64,000 nt of DNA from Nocardioides palaemonis. GTDB lineage: Bacteria > Actinomycetota > Actinomycetes > Propionibacteriales > Nocardioidaceae. The stretch spans positions 744,001 to 808,000 of the forward strand of contig NZ_JAGVQR010000001.1 of NCBI RefSeq assembly GCF_018275325.1. The letters run 5' to 3'. The position numbers were made by a program, and so were the translations under genes. The notes under the pieces were generated by a model that saw only the letters and a program-made list of their open reading frames with translations, made no database searches and was not told the DNA's origin. How positions within the stretch are numbered: position 1 is the stretch's first letter; each line of letters begins with the position of its first letter. Positions 29,077 through 37,524 of the stretch are shown piece by piece.

Positions 29077-29498
29077 CGGGGGACCTCCACGACGACGTTG
29101 GTGGACTTGACGCTGGCGATCGCGCGCACGCCCGGCTCGAGGCCGAGCTCGTCCGAGGCGTCGCTGCTCATGAGGGACACGACCCGGTAGGGGCCGCAGA
29201 TCATCTCCACCTGCGCCATCACCTGGTCGCGCTTGACCCGGGTGACGATGCCGCTCATCCGGTTGCGGGCGCTGACGGCGCTGGCGTGGGTGCGGTCGCG
29301 CTCGGCGACCTCTCCGGAGGTGACGAGCTGCTCGGCGAGCTCGGCCAGGTCGGTGCCCGCGACCGTCGTGCGGCCCTCGGTGCGCTGCGAGGGGATCCGC
29401 CCGGCGTCGACCCAGCGGCGTACGGTGTCGTCGCTCACGGCCAGGATCTCGGCCGCCTCCGCGATTCGGTAGGTGATCACGGGAGGAGTATGCCGCAC
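29073..29498 (-). CDS. HTH-Mop (TOBE) molybdate-responsive DNA-binding protein
   Basis: A protein of up to 141 aa joining a MerR/excisionase-type helix-turn-helix (ITYRIAEAAEILAVSDDTVR, residues about 8-27) to one Mop domain (RNRMSGIVTRVKRDQ to the C-terminus), the fold that binds molybdate. It probably senses intracellular molybdate and controls this operon, a small stand-in for ModE. Two GTG starts are possible, 29498 and 29480. Neither has a clear ribosome site, so a leaderless message from 29480 is conceivable. A 12-base palindrome covers the upstream start. Confidence 0.85.
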   Translation of the reverse strand: MRHTPPVITYRIAEAAEILAVSDDTVRRWVDAGRIPSQRTEGRTTVAGTDLAELAEQLVTSGEVAERDRTHASAVSARNRMSGIVTRVKRDQVMAQVEMICGPYRVVSLMSSDASDELGLEPGVRAIASVKSTNVVVEVPR

Positions 29499-29536
29499 GT
29501 GCGGTTGTTTGGTGCGCAGCTCGTCCGCACGTGCAG
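29493..29536. promoter_or_regulatory. Twin palindromes upstream of mod operon, candidate operators
   Basis: CCGCACGTGCGG (29493-29504) is a perfect 12-base palindrome, and CCGCACGTGCAGG starts at 29525. The shared core GCACGTGC recurs exactly 32 bases apart, about three helical turns, so two dimers would sit on the same face. They lie at and just upstream of the 5' end of the mod operon, where autoregulation by the HTH-Mop protein would be expected. Confidence 0.5.
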
Positions 29537-29647
29537 GTCGGTGCCCCTCGTGTCTCCTGCCGGCCGTCCGTGTCGGACGGCGCCACTCGGCGTCCCCGGA
29601 CGGTGCCGAGTGACACGGGCTACCGGGCGGTGGGGAGAATGAGGGGC

Positions 29648-30190
29648 GTGAGTGAGCAGCCCAGTCGGTACACCCGGTCGTTCAGCGGCATGGCGGGGGC
29701 GCTGATCGTCACGGTGGCCGTCGTCGTCGCGTTCGTGACCTGGCGCGGGCTGTTCCGCGGCGAGGCCGAGGAGACGACTCCGGAGCCGGTCGACTGGCAG
29801 GCCAGCGTCGGCCTCGCCGAGCAGGCCGGCTTCGCGGTGGTGCACCCGCGCGAGCTCCCGGCCGGCTGGACGGCGACGAGCGTCGACCTGGCCGCCGGCG
29901 ACGACCCCCGCTGGGGGCTCGGCGTGCTCACCGACGACGGGAAGTTCATCGGCATCCGCCAGGAGGAGACCTCCTCGGTCGACGACCTCGTCGAGCTCTA
30001 CGTCGACGAGAAGGCCGAGCAGGGCGACGACGCGGACGTGCCGTCCGGGGTCACCGACACCTGGCAGACGTGGTCGGACGACGGGGGCGACCACGGCTTC
30101 TCCGCCGACCTCGACGGTGAGGCGCTGCTGGTCTACGGGTCGGCGCCGGTCGCCGACGTCGAGGCCTACGTGGGGCTGCTGACCCGCTGA
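29648..30190 (+). CDS. DUF4245 family membrane-anchored protein
   Basis: About 180 aa. One N-terminal transmembrane segment (GALIVTVAVVVAFVTW, residues about 16-32) is followed by an extracytoplasmic acidic domain containing WQASVGLAEQAGFAVVHP and LPAGWTATSVDL, the DUF4245 pattern found throughout actinobacteria. Its function is unknown. GTG 29648 and ATG 29639 are both possible starts; the former has AGGGG at a better distance. In many actinobacteria this family is found beside xseA/xseB and glpX, as here. Confidence 0.82.
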   Translation: MSEQPSRYTRSFSGMAGALIVTVAVVVAFVTWRGLFRGEAEETTPEPVDWQASVGLAEQAGFAVVHPRELPAGWTATSVDLAAGDDPRWGLGVLTDDGKFIGIRQEETSSVDDLVELYVDEKAEQGDDADVPSGVTDTWQTWSDDGGDHGFSADLDGEALLVYGSAPVADVEAYVGLLTR

Positions 30191-30239
30191 GGGGTCTCGT
30201 GACGGGACTTCGTCCCTCCTCGACCGGCGGAGCGGGGGC

Positions 30240-30452
30240 TCAGTCCTCGGCGTCGGGGCCGATCGCCTCGTCGAGCCGGCGCCGCGCGCCGTCGAGCCAC
30301 TCCTGGCAGACCTTGGCGAGCGCCTCGCCGCGCTCCCACAGGGCGAGCGACTCCTCGAGGGTGGTGCCGCCGGCCTCGAGGGTGCGGACCACCTCGACGA
30401 GCTCCTCGCGCGCCTCCTCGTAGCTCGGCTGCTGGGCGGGGGCGTCACTCAT
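30240..30452 (-). CDS. xseB: Exodeoxyribonuclease VII small subunit
   Basis: A 70-aa small subunit of exonuclease [23 protein letters not shown] and [18 protein letters not shown] are the standard family signature. Several copies wrap the large subunit. It overlaps the end of xseA by eight bases and is co-transcribed with it. Confidence 0.95.
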   Translation of the reverse strand: MSDAPAQQPSYEEAREELVEVVRTLEAGGTTLEESLALWERGEALAKVCQEWLDGARRRLDEAIGPDAED

Positions 30453-31695
30453 CGGCGTCCTCCTCGACGTCGTGCGGCTCGATGCCGCTGGTGGTGGCGT
30501 GGATGCGGCCGTCCGCGACCCGGACCGACACGGCGGAGCCGACGGCGGCCTGGGCGACCGACGTCACGACGTGTCCGTCGGCGTCCTGGAGCACCGCGTA
30601 GCCGCGCTGCAGGGTCGCCAGGGGAGAGAGGGCCTGGGCGCGGGCGCGCTGGTGGCCGATGTCGTCGGCGGCCCGGTCGAGGCGGTGCGAGAGGGTGCGG
30701 CGGGCGCGGGCGAGGAGGGCGTCGAGCTCGTCGGTGCGGGCGTCGAGCAGGTTCCTCGGATCGGCCATCGCCGGGCGCGAGCGCAGCTGCAGCAGCCAGT
30801 CCTGCTCGCGGGCGATCCGCTGGGTGATCACCTGGCGCAGCCGGTCGCGCGCCCAGGCGACCCCGTGCGCCTCCTCGGCCATGTCGGGGACGACGAGCTT
30901 GGCGGCGTCGGTGGGCGTCGAGGCGCGGACGTCGGCGACGAGGTCGAGCAGCGGCTGGTCGGGCTCGTGGCCGATCGCCGACACCACGGGCGTGCGCAGG
31001 CCGTGGACGACGCGGACCAGCGCCTCGTCGGAGAACGGCAGCAGGTCCTCGATGGACCCGCCCCCGCGGGCCACGACGATGACGTCGACGTCGGGGTGGC
31101 GCTCGAGCCGCTCGAGCGCCTCGATGACCTCGGTCACCGAGCGCTGGCCCTGCATCGCGGCGTAGGCGACCTCGAACTGCACCGCCGGCCAGCGCCGGCG
31201 CGCGTTCTCCAGGACGTCGCGCTCGGCGGCGCTGTTGGGTGCGGTGACGAGGCCGACGCGGGTGGGCAGGAAGGGCAGGTCGCGCTTGAGCTCGGGGGCG
31301 AACAGGCCCTCGGCGGCGAGCAGCTGGCGGCGGCGCTCGAGCCGCGCGAGCAGCTCGCCGAGTCCGACCATGCGGATCTCGCGGGCGGCGAGGGAGAACG
31401 AGCCGCGGTTGGCGTAGAAGCTCGGGCGCGCGTGGACCACGACGCTCGCGCCCTCGACCAGCGGCGGGTTCATCGAGTCGAAGAGGGTGCGCGAGCAGGT
31501 GAGCGTGACCGAGATGTCGGCCACCGTGTCGCGCAGGGTCATGAAGACGGTCTGCATGCCCGGGCGCCGTGTGACCTGGGCGACCTGGCCCTCGACCCAG
31601 ACGCCGCCGAGCCGGTCGATCCACTGCGCGACGGCGTTGGCGACGGCCCGCACCGGAGCCGGGGACTCGGCCGTGGCGTCGCGGAGGGTGGGCAC
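30445..31695 (-). CDS. xseA: Exodeoxyribonuclease VII large subunit
   Basis: A 416-aa catalytic subunit that degrades single-stranded DNA from both ends. It has the N-terminal OB-fold ([20 protein letters not shown], residues about 32-51), then [14 protein letters not shown] and [17 protein letters not shown] and the C-terminal coiled-coil. Length matches actinobacterial orthologues. It is divergent from ispH (47 bp). Confidence 0.95.
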   Translation of the reverse strand: MPTLRDATAESPAPVRAVANAVAQWIDRLGGVWVEGQVAQVTRRPGMQTVFMTLRDTVADISVTLTCSRTLFDSMNPPLVEGASVVVHARPSFYANRGSFSLAAREIRMVGLGELLARLERRRQLLAAEGLFAPELKRDLPFLPTRVGLVTAPNSAAERDVLENARRRWPAVQFEVAYAAMQGQRSVTEVIEALERLERHPDVDVIVVARGGGSIEDLLPFSDEALVRVVHGLRTPVVSAIGHEPDQPLLDLVADVRASTPTDAAKLVVPDMAEEAHGVAWARDRLRQVITQRIAREQDWLLQLRSRPAMADPRNLLDARTDELDALLARARRTLSHRLDRAADDIGHQRARAQALSPLATLQRGYAVLQDADGHVVTSVAQAAVGSAVSVRVADGRIHATTSGIEPHDVEEDADE

Positions 31696-31742
31696 GCGGC
31701 GAGGATAGGGGAGGGGACGGACACGCCCGTAGACTCGACCCC

Positions 31743-32741
31743 ATGAGCACCGACCTCGGCCTGCCCCCGGTCCTCGACCCCGAGACCGCCCGCAACGTCC
31801 TGCTGGCGGCTCCCCGCGGCTACTGCGCGGGCGTCGACCGGGCCGTGATCACGGTCGAGAAGGCGCTCGACCTCTACGGCGCGCCGGTCTACGTCCGCAA
31901 GCAGATCGTGCACAACAAGCACGTCGTCGCCAACCTCGAGTCGCGGGGCGCGATCTTCGTCGAGGAGCTCGACGAGGTGCCCGAGGGCCAGACGGTGGTG
32001 TTCTCCGCCCACGGTGTCTCGCCCGCCGTGCACGCCCAGGCGTCCGAGCGCGGCCTGAAGACCATCGACGCGACCTGTCCGCTGGTGACGAAGGTGCACC
32101 ACGAGGCCAAGCGGTTCGCGGCGGACGACTACGACATCCTGCTCATCGGCCACGCGGGCCACGAGGAAGTCGAGGGCACTGCCGGCGAGGCGCCCGACCA
32201 CATCCAGCTGGTGGAGAGCCCGGCCGACGTCGCCCGCATCGAGGTGCGCGACCCGGCGCGGGTCGCCTGGCTGTCGCAGACCACCCTCAGCGTCGACGAG
32301 ACGCTCGAGACCGTGGCCGCGATCCGTGAGAAGTTCCCGCTGCTGCTCGACCCGCCGAGCGACGACATCTGCTACGCCACGCAGAACCGCCAGCTCGCGA
32401 TCAAGGAGATCTCGGCCGAGGCCGACCTGGTGATCGTGGTCGGCTCGCGCAACTCGTCGAACTCGGTGCGCCTGGTCGAGGTCGCGCTCGAGGCCGGCGC
32501 GAAGGCGTCGTACCTCGTCGACGACCACACCGAGATCGACGAGGCCTGGCTCGAGGGCGTCGAGACGGTGTCGGTCACCTCGGGGGCGTCGGTCCCGGAG
32601 GACCTGGTCGAGGGCGTCCTCGCGTTCCTGTCCGAGCGGGGCTACCCCGACGCGCGAGCCGTGCACTCGGCCGAGGAGTCGCTCATCTTCGCGCTGCCGC
32701 CCGAGCTGCGCCGCGACCTGCGCGCCGCCCAGAAGGCCTGA
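31743..32741 (+). CDS. ispH: 4-hydroxy-3-methylbut-2-enyl diphosphate reductase
   Basis: A 332-aa iron-sulfur enzyme, last step of the methylerythritol-phosphate isoprenoid pathway, producing IPP and DMAPP. The three cluster cysteines are in [23 protein letters not shown] and [11 protein letters not shown], and the catalytic Glu is in the THQ/TQTT-like region ([12 protein letters not shown]). The ATG start is at 31743. A YrdC-family gene follows after 7 bp. Confidence 0.95.
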   Translation: MSTDLGLPPVLDPETARNVLLAAPRGYCAGVDRAVITVEKALDLYGAPVYVRKQIVHNKHVVANLESRGAIFVEELDEVPEGQTVVFSAHGVSPAVHAQASERGLKTIDATCPLVTKVHHEAKRFAADDYDILLIGHAGHEEVEGTAGEAPDHIQLVESPADVARIEVRDPARVAWLSQTTLSVDETLETVAAIREKFPLLLDPPSDDICYATQNRQLAIKEISAEADLVIVVGSRNSSNSVRLVEVALEAGAKASYLVDDHTEIDEAWLEGVETVSVTSGASVPEDLVEGVLAFLSERGYPDARAVHSAEESLIFALPPELRRDLRAAQKA

Positions 32742-32748
32742 GACGCCG

Positions 32749-33372
32749 ATGGCCCGCTTCCTCGACATCCACCCGGACAACCCGCAGGGCCGCCTGGTCA
32801 CCCAGGTGGTGGAGGCGCTGCGCGACGATGCGCTGATCGCCTACCCCACCGACTCCGGCTACGCGCTCGGCGCCCAGCTCGGCAACCGCGAGGGCCGCGA
32901 CCGGATCCTGCGCATCCGTGAGCTCGACGAGCGGCACCACTTCACGCTGATGTGCAAGGACTTCTCCCAGCTCGGCCACTTCGTCCACGTCGACAACAAC
33001 GCGTTCCGGGCGATCAAGGCCACGACCCCGGGGCCGTACACCTTCATCCTCCCCGCGACCGGCGAGGTCCCGAAGCGGCTCATGCACCCCAAGAAGCGCA
33101 CGGTCGGCGTCCGGATCCCCGACCACGTGCTGGTGTGCGCGCTGCTCGAGGAGCTCGGGGAGCCGATGCTCACCAGCACCCTGATCCTGCCCGGCGAGAC
33201 CGAGGCGCGGACCATGGGCTGGGAGATCAAGGAGGATCTCGACCACGTGGTCGACATCGTGATCGAGTCGGGCGAGGTCACCGCCGAGCCGACCTCGGTG
33301 ATCGACTGGTCGGAGGCCGAGCCGGTCGTCGTGCGCCACGGCGCCGGCGACGTCTCCCGCTTCGAGGACTGA
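32749..33372 (+). CDS. YrdC/Sua5/YciO family threonylcarbamoyl-AMP synthase-like protein
   Basis: A 207-aa protein of the YrdC fold. IAYPTDSGYALGAQLGN, HHFTLMCKDFSQLGHFV, PGPYTFILPAT and KRTVGVRIPDH are family motifs. True Sua5/TsaC makes threonylcarbamoyl-AMP for the t6A modification of tRNA. This shorter form, with MCKDFSQ, is closer to YciO, so whether it acts in t6A synthesis is open. It is co-oriented with ispH. Confidence 0.88.
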   Translation: MARFLDIHPDNPQGRLVTQVVEALRDDALIAYPTDSGYALGAQLGNREGRDRILRIRELDERHHFTLMCKDFSQLGHFVHVDNNAFRAIKATTPGPYTFILPATGEVPKRLMHPKKRTVGVRIPDHVLVCALLEELGEPMLTSTLILPGETEARTMGWEIKEDLDHVVDIVIESGEVTAEPTSVIDWSEAEPVVVRHGAGDVSRFED

Positions 33373-33397
33373 CCTCCCCCGTTCCTCGCGCTGGCTG

Positions 33398-33548
33398 GCG
33401 GTGGCTGAGCCACCTTTCCCCGCGGCGGAACGTGGGTGGGGCACCGCTACCCGGCATGTCGGGCTGCGGCGTGCGGGTGAGCGGTGGCTGAGCCACCTTT
33501 GCTTGCGGCGGAATGTGGGTGGGTCACCGCTGCCCCGGCATGTCGGGC
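33398..33548. repeat. Two-copy direct repeat, 83-bp period, with internal palindrome
   Basis: A segment of about 67 bases occurs at 33398-33464 and again at 33481-33548. Each copy opens with GCGGTGGCTGAGCCACC, which contains the palindrome GGTGGCTGAGCCACC, and ends with CGGCATGTCGGGC. The copies differ at several positions. The block fills the space between two convergent genes and probably acts as or derives from a dispersed palindromic element. Confidence 0.8.
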
Positions 33549-33557
33549 CGGTCGGCG

Positions 33558-33986
33558 TCAGGTGAGCTCGCGGCTGAGCTCGGCGACGAGGTTGCCGCCG
33601 CGGTGCAGCCGCCAGCCCAGCCAGGCCAGGCACAACGCGTAGCCGGCACCGAGGGCGACGCCGTGGGTGGCGACGCCGGACACGACCGCCTGCAGCAGGC
33701 TGTCGGCGGGGTCGGCGACGACGTCGCGGGCGACCAGGGCGAGGAACGCGACGACGACCGTCATCAGCAGCGGCGGGAGGAACGCGACGAGGAGGAAGTC
33801 GCGCCGTCGGACGAGGGTCGCGAGCAGCAGGCACGCCGCGGTGAAGCAGAGGTCGAAGAAGATCGTCAGCCGGCCGACGAGCAGCACGTCGACGGCGACG
33901 GCCGTGAGGATCACCGCGACGCCCAGGGCGACGACCTGACGGCCGGGCTCCTGCCCGGCCTGCCAGTACGGCTCGGCGTGCGTCAC
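33558..33986 (-). CDS. Small integral membrane protein (DUF6542-like)
   Basis: A 142-aa protein with four hydrophobic segments: VVALGVAVILTAVAVDVLL, LTIFFDLCFTAACLLLATLV, LVAFLPPLLMTVVVAFLALV and a final helix around ATHGVALGAGYALCLAWLGW. The arrangement resembles the DUF6542 family of actinobacteria; the function is unknown. The GTG at 33984-33986 is chosen because longer frames enter the rmuC gene. It is 22 bp downstream of the rmuC stop and likely co-transcribed. Confidence 0.65.
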   Translation of the reverse strand: MTHAEPYWQAGQEPGRQVVALGVAVILTAVAVDVLLVGRLTIFFDLCFTAACLLLATLVRRRDFLLVAFLPPLLMTVVVAFLALVARDVVADPADSLLQAVVSGVATHGVALGAGYALCLAWLGWRLHRGGNLVAELSRELT

Positions 33987-34008
33987 GTGCCTCAACCTAG
34001 GTCCGTCG

Positions 34009-35175
34009 TCAGGCGCCCTCGGCGCGGCGCGCCGGGGGTGCGGCCGGCTGGTCGTCGATGAGGTCGTCGATGGTCGGGTCGCCACGGCCCGCGTCCAGCA
34101 CGGTCGAGACGTCGGCCGACGAGAGCTCCGGCGCGGCGAGCGAGCGGGGGACGGTCTCGACCTGGCGGGGCGCGTCGAGGCCCTCGGAGGTGACGCCGAG
34201 CTCGGAGAAGCGGCGCGCCGAGACCAGGACGCGGCCCTCGAGGGAGCCCATCGCCTGGTTGTAGGCCACGACGCTGGCGTTGAGCGAGCGCCCGACGCGG
34301 TCGAGGTGGCCGGCCATCGAGCCGAGGCGGGAGTGGAGCTCCTGGCCGAGGCGCTGCACCTGCTCGGCCTGGGCGTTGAGCACCTCGTGCTGCCAGCCCT
34401 GGGCGACGGTGCGCAGCAGCGCGATCAGGGTCGAGGGCGTGGCCAGCACGACGTTGCGCGCCGTCGCCTGCTCGACGAGGTCGGGGACTGCCTGGAGCGC
34501 GGCCTGCAGGATCGCCTCGCCCGGAAGGAACAGCACGACGAACTCAGGCGTGCTGGTCAGCGCTTCCCAGTAGCGCCGGGACCCGAGGTCGGCGACGTGC
34601 GTGCGGACGTGCTCGCCGAGGCGGCGCAGCGCGCGGTCGTGCTCGTCGGGGTCGTCGGCGGAGGTCAGGTCGAGGAACGCCGCCAACGGGGCCTTGGCGT
34701 CGACGGCGATGGTCCGCCCGCCGGCGAGCGAGACCACGAGGTCGGGGCGCAGCCGGCCGTCGTCGACGCGGACCTGCTCGGCGAAGTCGCAGTGGTCGAC
34801 GAGCCCGGCGAGCTCGACGGTGCGGCGCAGGTGGAGCTCGCCCCACTGCCCGCGCACCTGCGGCTTGCGCAGGGCCGTGGCGAGCGTGGCCGTCTCCCGG
34901 CGCAGGGTGTCGGTGGAGTGGCGCATGTCGGCCACCTGCTGGTTGAGCTGGGACTGCCAGGCGACCCGGTCGTGGGCCAGGTCGCTGAGCTGGTCCTGGA
35001 GGCGGTCGAGGCCGTCGCGCACCACCGCGTGGTCGGCCGCGCGCTGCTGGAGCGCGGCCACCGCGGGGTCGTCCGCGGGGCGGCTGCGCGACCACAGCAC
35101 GCCGATCAGGGCGCCGAGCGCCAGGCCGACGGCGAGGACCAGCGCCAGGGTGAGGAGCAGGGGGAAGGTGTCCAT
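34009..35175 (-). CDS. rmuC: DNA recombination protein RmuC
   Basis: A 388-aa protein. One N-terminal transmembrane helix (residues about 4-28, TLALVLAVGLALGALIGVLW) is followed by a coiled coil (residues 35-110) and the RmuC nuclease-like domain (RGQWGELHLRRTVELAGL, VDAKAPLAAFLD, FVVLFLPGEAIL, LATPSTLIALLRTVAQGW). The family limits inversion and rearrangement at repeats and may cut DNA. The C-terminal 60 residues are a variable acidic tail. The start is the ATG at 35173-35175. Confidence 0.93.
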   Translation of the reverse strand: MDTFPLLLTLALVLAVGLALGALIGVLWSRSRPADDPAVAALQQRAADHAVVRDGLDRLQDQLSDLAHDRVAWQSQLNQQVADMRHSTDTLRRETATLATALRKPQVRGQWGELHLRRTVELAGLVDHCDFAEQVRVDDGRLRPDLVVSLAGGRTIAVDAKAPLAAFLDLTSADDPDEHDRALRRLGEHVRTHVADLGSRRYWEALTSTPEFVVLFLPGEAILQAALQAVPDLVEQATARNVVLATPSTLIALLRTVAQGWQHEVLNAQAEQVQRLGQELHSRLGSMAGHLDRVGRSLNASVVAYNQAMGSLEGRVLVSARRFSELGVTSEGLDAPRQVETVPRSLAAPELSSADVSTVLDAGRGDPTIDDLIDDQPAAPPARRAEGA

Positions 35176-35280
35176 GTCCCCAGCATGGACCGCGCCACCG
35201 ACAGCCGCGTGGCCGGATCTCGTCGTCCGGTGGCGCTCCTGCCACTCGCCGGCAGCGCCCACTCGGTGCACCATCGTCCG

Positions 35281-36582
35281 GTGACCACCACGACGCCGTC
35301 CGGCAGCGGCCCCGACCTCGCCCGGGGCCCGCGCCTGCACTGGGCGTGGGTGGTGGCGGCGACGGCGTTCGTGACGCTCGTCGGCGCCGCCGCCTTCCGC
35401 TCCGTCCCGGGCGTCCTCGTCGAGCCGCTGCACGACGAGTTCGGCTGGTCCCACGGGCTGATCGGCTCGGCGGTGTCGGTCAACCTGATGCTCTTCGGGC
35501 TGATCTCGCCGTTCGCGGCCGCGCTGATGGACCGGTTCGGGGTCCGCCCGGTCGTGACCTTCGCGCTGCTGATGGTCGCGGTCGGCAGCGGTCTCACCGT
35601 GTTCATGACCCAGGCGTGGCAGCTGGTGGTGTGCTGGGGCCTGCTGGTCGGGATCGGTACGGGGTCGATGTCGATGGCCTTCGTCGCGACGATCACCAGC
35701 CGCTGGTTCGTCGCGCGCAGAGGTCTCGTGAGCGGCATCCTCACCGCCGGCAACGCGACCGGACAGCTGGTCTTCCTCCCGGTCGTGGCGTGGCTGGCCA
35801 CCCACCACGGGTGGCGCACGGCGGCGCTCGTCGCGTCGGCCGCGGCGCTCGCCGTCGTACCGCTGGTCCTGCTCCTGCTGCGCAACCACCCGGTCGACCT
35901 CGGCCTCACGGCGTACGGCGCGACCGAGGCCGACCCCGGCCCGCCGCCCCACCAGCAGGTCGGGTCGAGCGCGGGGCGGGCCGTGTCGGTGCTGCTCGAC
36001 GCCGCGCGGAGCCGTACGTTCTGGCTCCTCGCCGGGGGCTTCGCGATCTGCGGGATGACCACCAACGGGCTGATCGCCACCCACTTCGTCCCGGCCGCCC
36101 ACGACCACGGCATGCCGGCCACGACGGCCGCGTCGCTGCTGGCCGTCGTCGGGGTCTTCGACGTCGTCGGCACGATCGCCTCCGGCTGGCTCACCGACAA
36201 GGTCGACCCGCGGCTCCTGCTGGTCGGCTACTACGCGCTGCGCGGCGTCGGGCTGATGACGCTCCCGGCGCTCATGTCCCCGCACGTCGAGCCGAGCATG
36301 TGGGTCTTCATCATCGTCTACGGCCTCGACTGGGTCGCGACGGTGCCGCCGACGGTGGCGATCTGCCGGGAGTGGTTCGGGGCGGCGACCGGGCCGATCG
36401 TCTTCGGCTGGGTCTTCGCCAGCCACCAGGTCGGCGCCGCGCTCGCCGCGACCGGGGCGGGCATCGTCCGGGACGTCACCGGCGGCTACGACCCGGCGTT
36501 CTACGCCGCGGCCGGGCTGTGCGTGGTGGCCGCGGTGATGTCGTACGCCATCCGGCGACGGCCGGCGGTGCCCGTCAGCTGA
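35281..36582 (+). CDS. Major facilitator superfamily transporter
   Basis: A 433-aa transporter with about twelve membrane segments. Visible MFS features are DRFGVRPVVTFALLMV after helix 2 and DKVDPRLLLVGYYALRG after helix 8. The overall pattern resembles the OxlT/YbfB (oxalate-formate or monocarboxylate) branch. The substrate is unknown. The GTG at 35281 is the likely start. The 3' end overlaps the convergent xthA by eight bases. Confidence 0.88.
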   Translation: MTTTTPSGSGPDLARGPRLHWAWVVAATAFVTLVGAAAFRSVPGVLVEPLHDEFGWSHGLIGSAVSVNLMLFGLISPFAAALMDRFGVRPVVTFALLMVAVGSGLTVFMTQAWQLVVCWGLLVGIGTGSMSMAFVATITSRWFVARRGLVSGILTAGNATGQLVFLPVVAWLATHHGWRTAALVASAAALAVVPLVLLLLRNHPVDLGLTAYGATEADPGPPPHQQVGSSAGRAVSVLLDAARSRTFWLLAGGFAICGMTTNGLIATHFVPAAHDHGMPATTAASLLAVVGVFDVVGTIASGWLTDKVDPRLLLVGYYALRGVGLMTLPALMSPHVEPSMWVFIIVYGLDWVATVPPTVAICREWFGAATGPIVFGWVFASHQVGAALAATGAGIVRDVTGGYDPAFYAAAGLCVVAAVMSYAIRRRPAVPVS

Positions 36583-37354
36583 GGTCGACGACCACCGGGG
36601 CGTGGTCCGACGGCGAGCCGGTGCCCTGCGCAGGGTCGCGCTCGTCACGGTCGATGAAGGCGCCTGTGACCCGGGAGGCGAGGTCGGGGGAGCCGAGGAC
36701 GAAGTCGATCTTGAGGCCCCGGTCGCGCTCGAAGCGCTGGCGGTAGTAGTCCCAGTAGGTGTAGCCGGGGGCGTGGGCGCGGGTGGTCTCGACCCAGCCG
36801 TCGTCGAGGAAGGCCTGGAAGGCGGCGCGCTCGGGCGGCGTCACGTGGGTCGACTTCGCGAACTGCGTGACGTCGAAGACGTCGTCGTCGGTGGGGCAGA
36901 TGTTCCAGTCGCCGACCATCGCGGTCGGGGTGTCGAGCCAGCCGCCCGCCGTCTCCCGCAGCCGGGCCAGCCAGTCGAGCTTGTAGACGTAGTGCGGGTC
37001 GTCGGGCTTGCGGCCGTTGGGGACGTAGAGCGACCAGATCCGGACCCCGCCGCAGGTCGCGCCGATCGCGCGTGCCTCGGCCGCCGCCGGGTCGCCGTAG
37101 GGCGGCATGCCCTCGAAGCCGACCTCGACGTCCTCGAGCCCGACCCGGGAGAGGATCGCGACGCCGTTCCACTGGTTGACGCCGGCGACCGCGACGTCGT
37201 AGCCCATCGCCTGCAGGCCCATCAGCGGCAGCTGGTCCTCGCGGGCCTTCGTCTCCTGCAGGGCCAGGACGTCGACCTCGTGGCGGGCGAGGAACGCCTC
37301 GACGCGGTCGATGCGGGAGCGGAGGGAGTTGACGTTCCAGGTGGCGATGCGCAC
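36575..37354 (-). CDS. xthA: Exodeoxyribonuclease III
   Basis: A 259-aa AP endonuclease/3'-5' exonuclease for base-excision repair. MRIATWNVNSLRSR, DVLALQETKA, YVPNGRKPDDPHY, MVGDWNICPTDDD and the C-terminal GSPSDHAPVVVDL carry the catalytic Asn, Glu, Tyr, Asp and His residues of the family. The ATG start is at 37354. Confidence 0.94.
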   Translation of the reverse strand: MRIATWNVNSLRSRIDRVEAFLARHEVDVLALQETKAREDQLPLMGLQAMGYDVAVAGVNQWNGVAILSRVGLEDVEVGFEGMPPYGDPAAAEARAIGATCGGVRIWSLYVPNGRKPDDPHYVYKLDWLARLRETAGGWLDTPTAMVGDWNICPTDDDVFDVTQFAKSTHVTPPERAAFQAFLDDGWVETTRAHAPGYTYWDYYRQRFERDRGLKIDFVLGSPDLASRVTGAFIDRDERDPAQGTGSPSDHAPVVVDLS

Positions 37355-37438
37355 CGGGACACCCTAGGCAGTGTCCACAGACGTTCGGCCGAAGGGACTG
37401 ACTTCGCGGCCTGGACCCGGTAGCGTCGAGGGAAGTGC

Positions 37439-37473
37439 GAGCGCCCCCTCTGTCCCGAGCGGAGTGGGCGCTC
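37439..37473. other. Hairpin in the 5' region of the acyl-CoA dehydrogenase gene
   Basis: GAGCGCCC and GGGCGCTC (8-base arms) enclose a further CTC/GAG pairing and an 11-base loop, about 50 bases before the acyl-CoA dehydrogenase start. It could be the end of an upstream divergent leader or a regulatory mRNA fold. No known riboswitch class is recognised. Confidence 0.4.
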
Positions 37474-37524
37474 GTGCCGTGTGCCCCTCCTGCGGGCGGC
37501 CCTACCGAGGGGTAACGTCGGGTC

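Noticed and set aside
37379..37524. Riboswitch in the 5' region of the acyl-CoA dehydrogenase gene
   Set aside because: A hairpin is present, but no conserved core of a known riboswitch class could be recognised.
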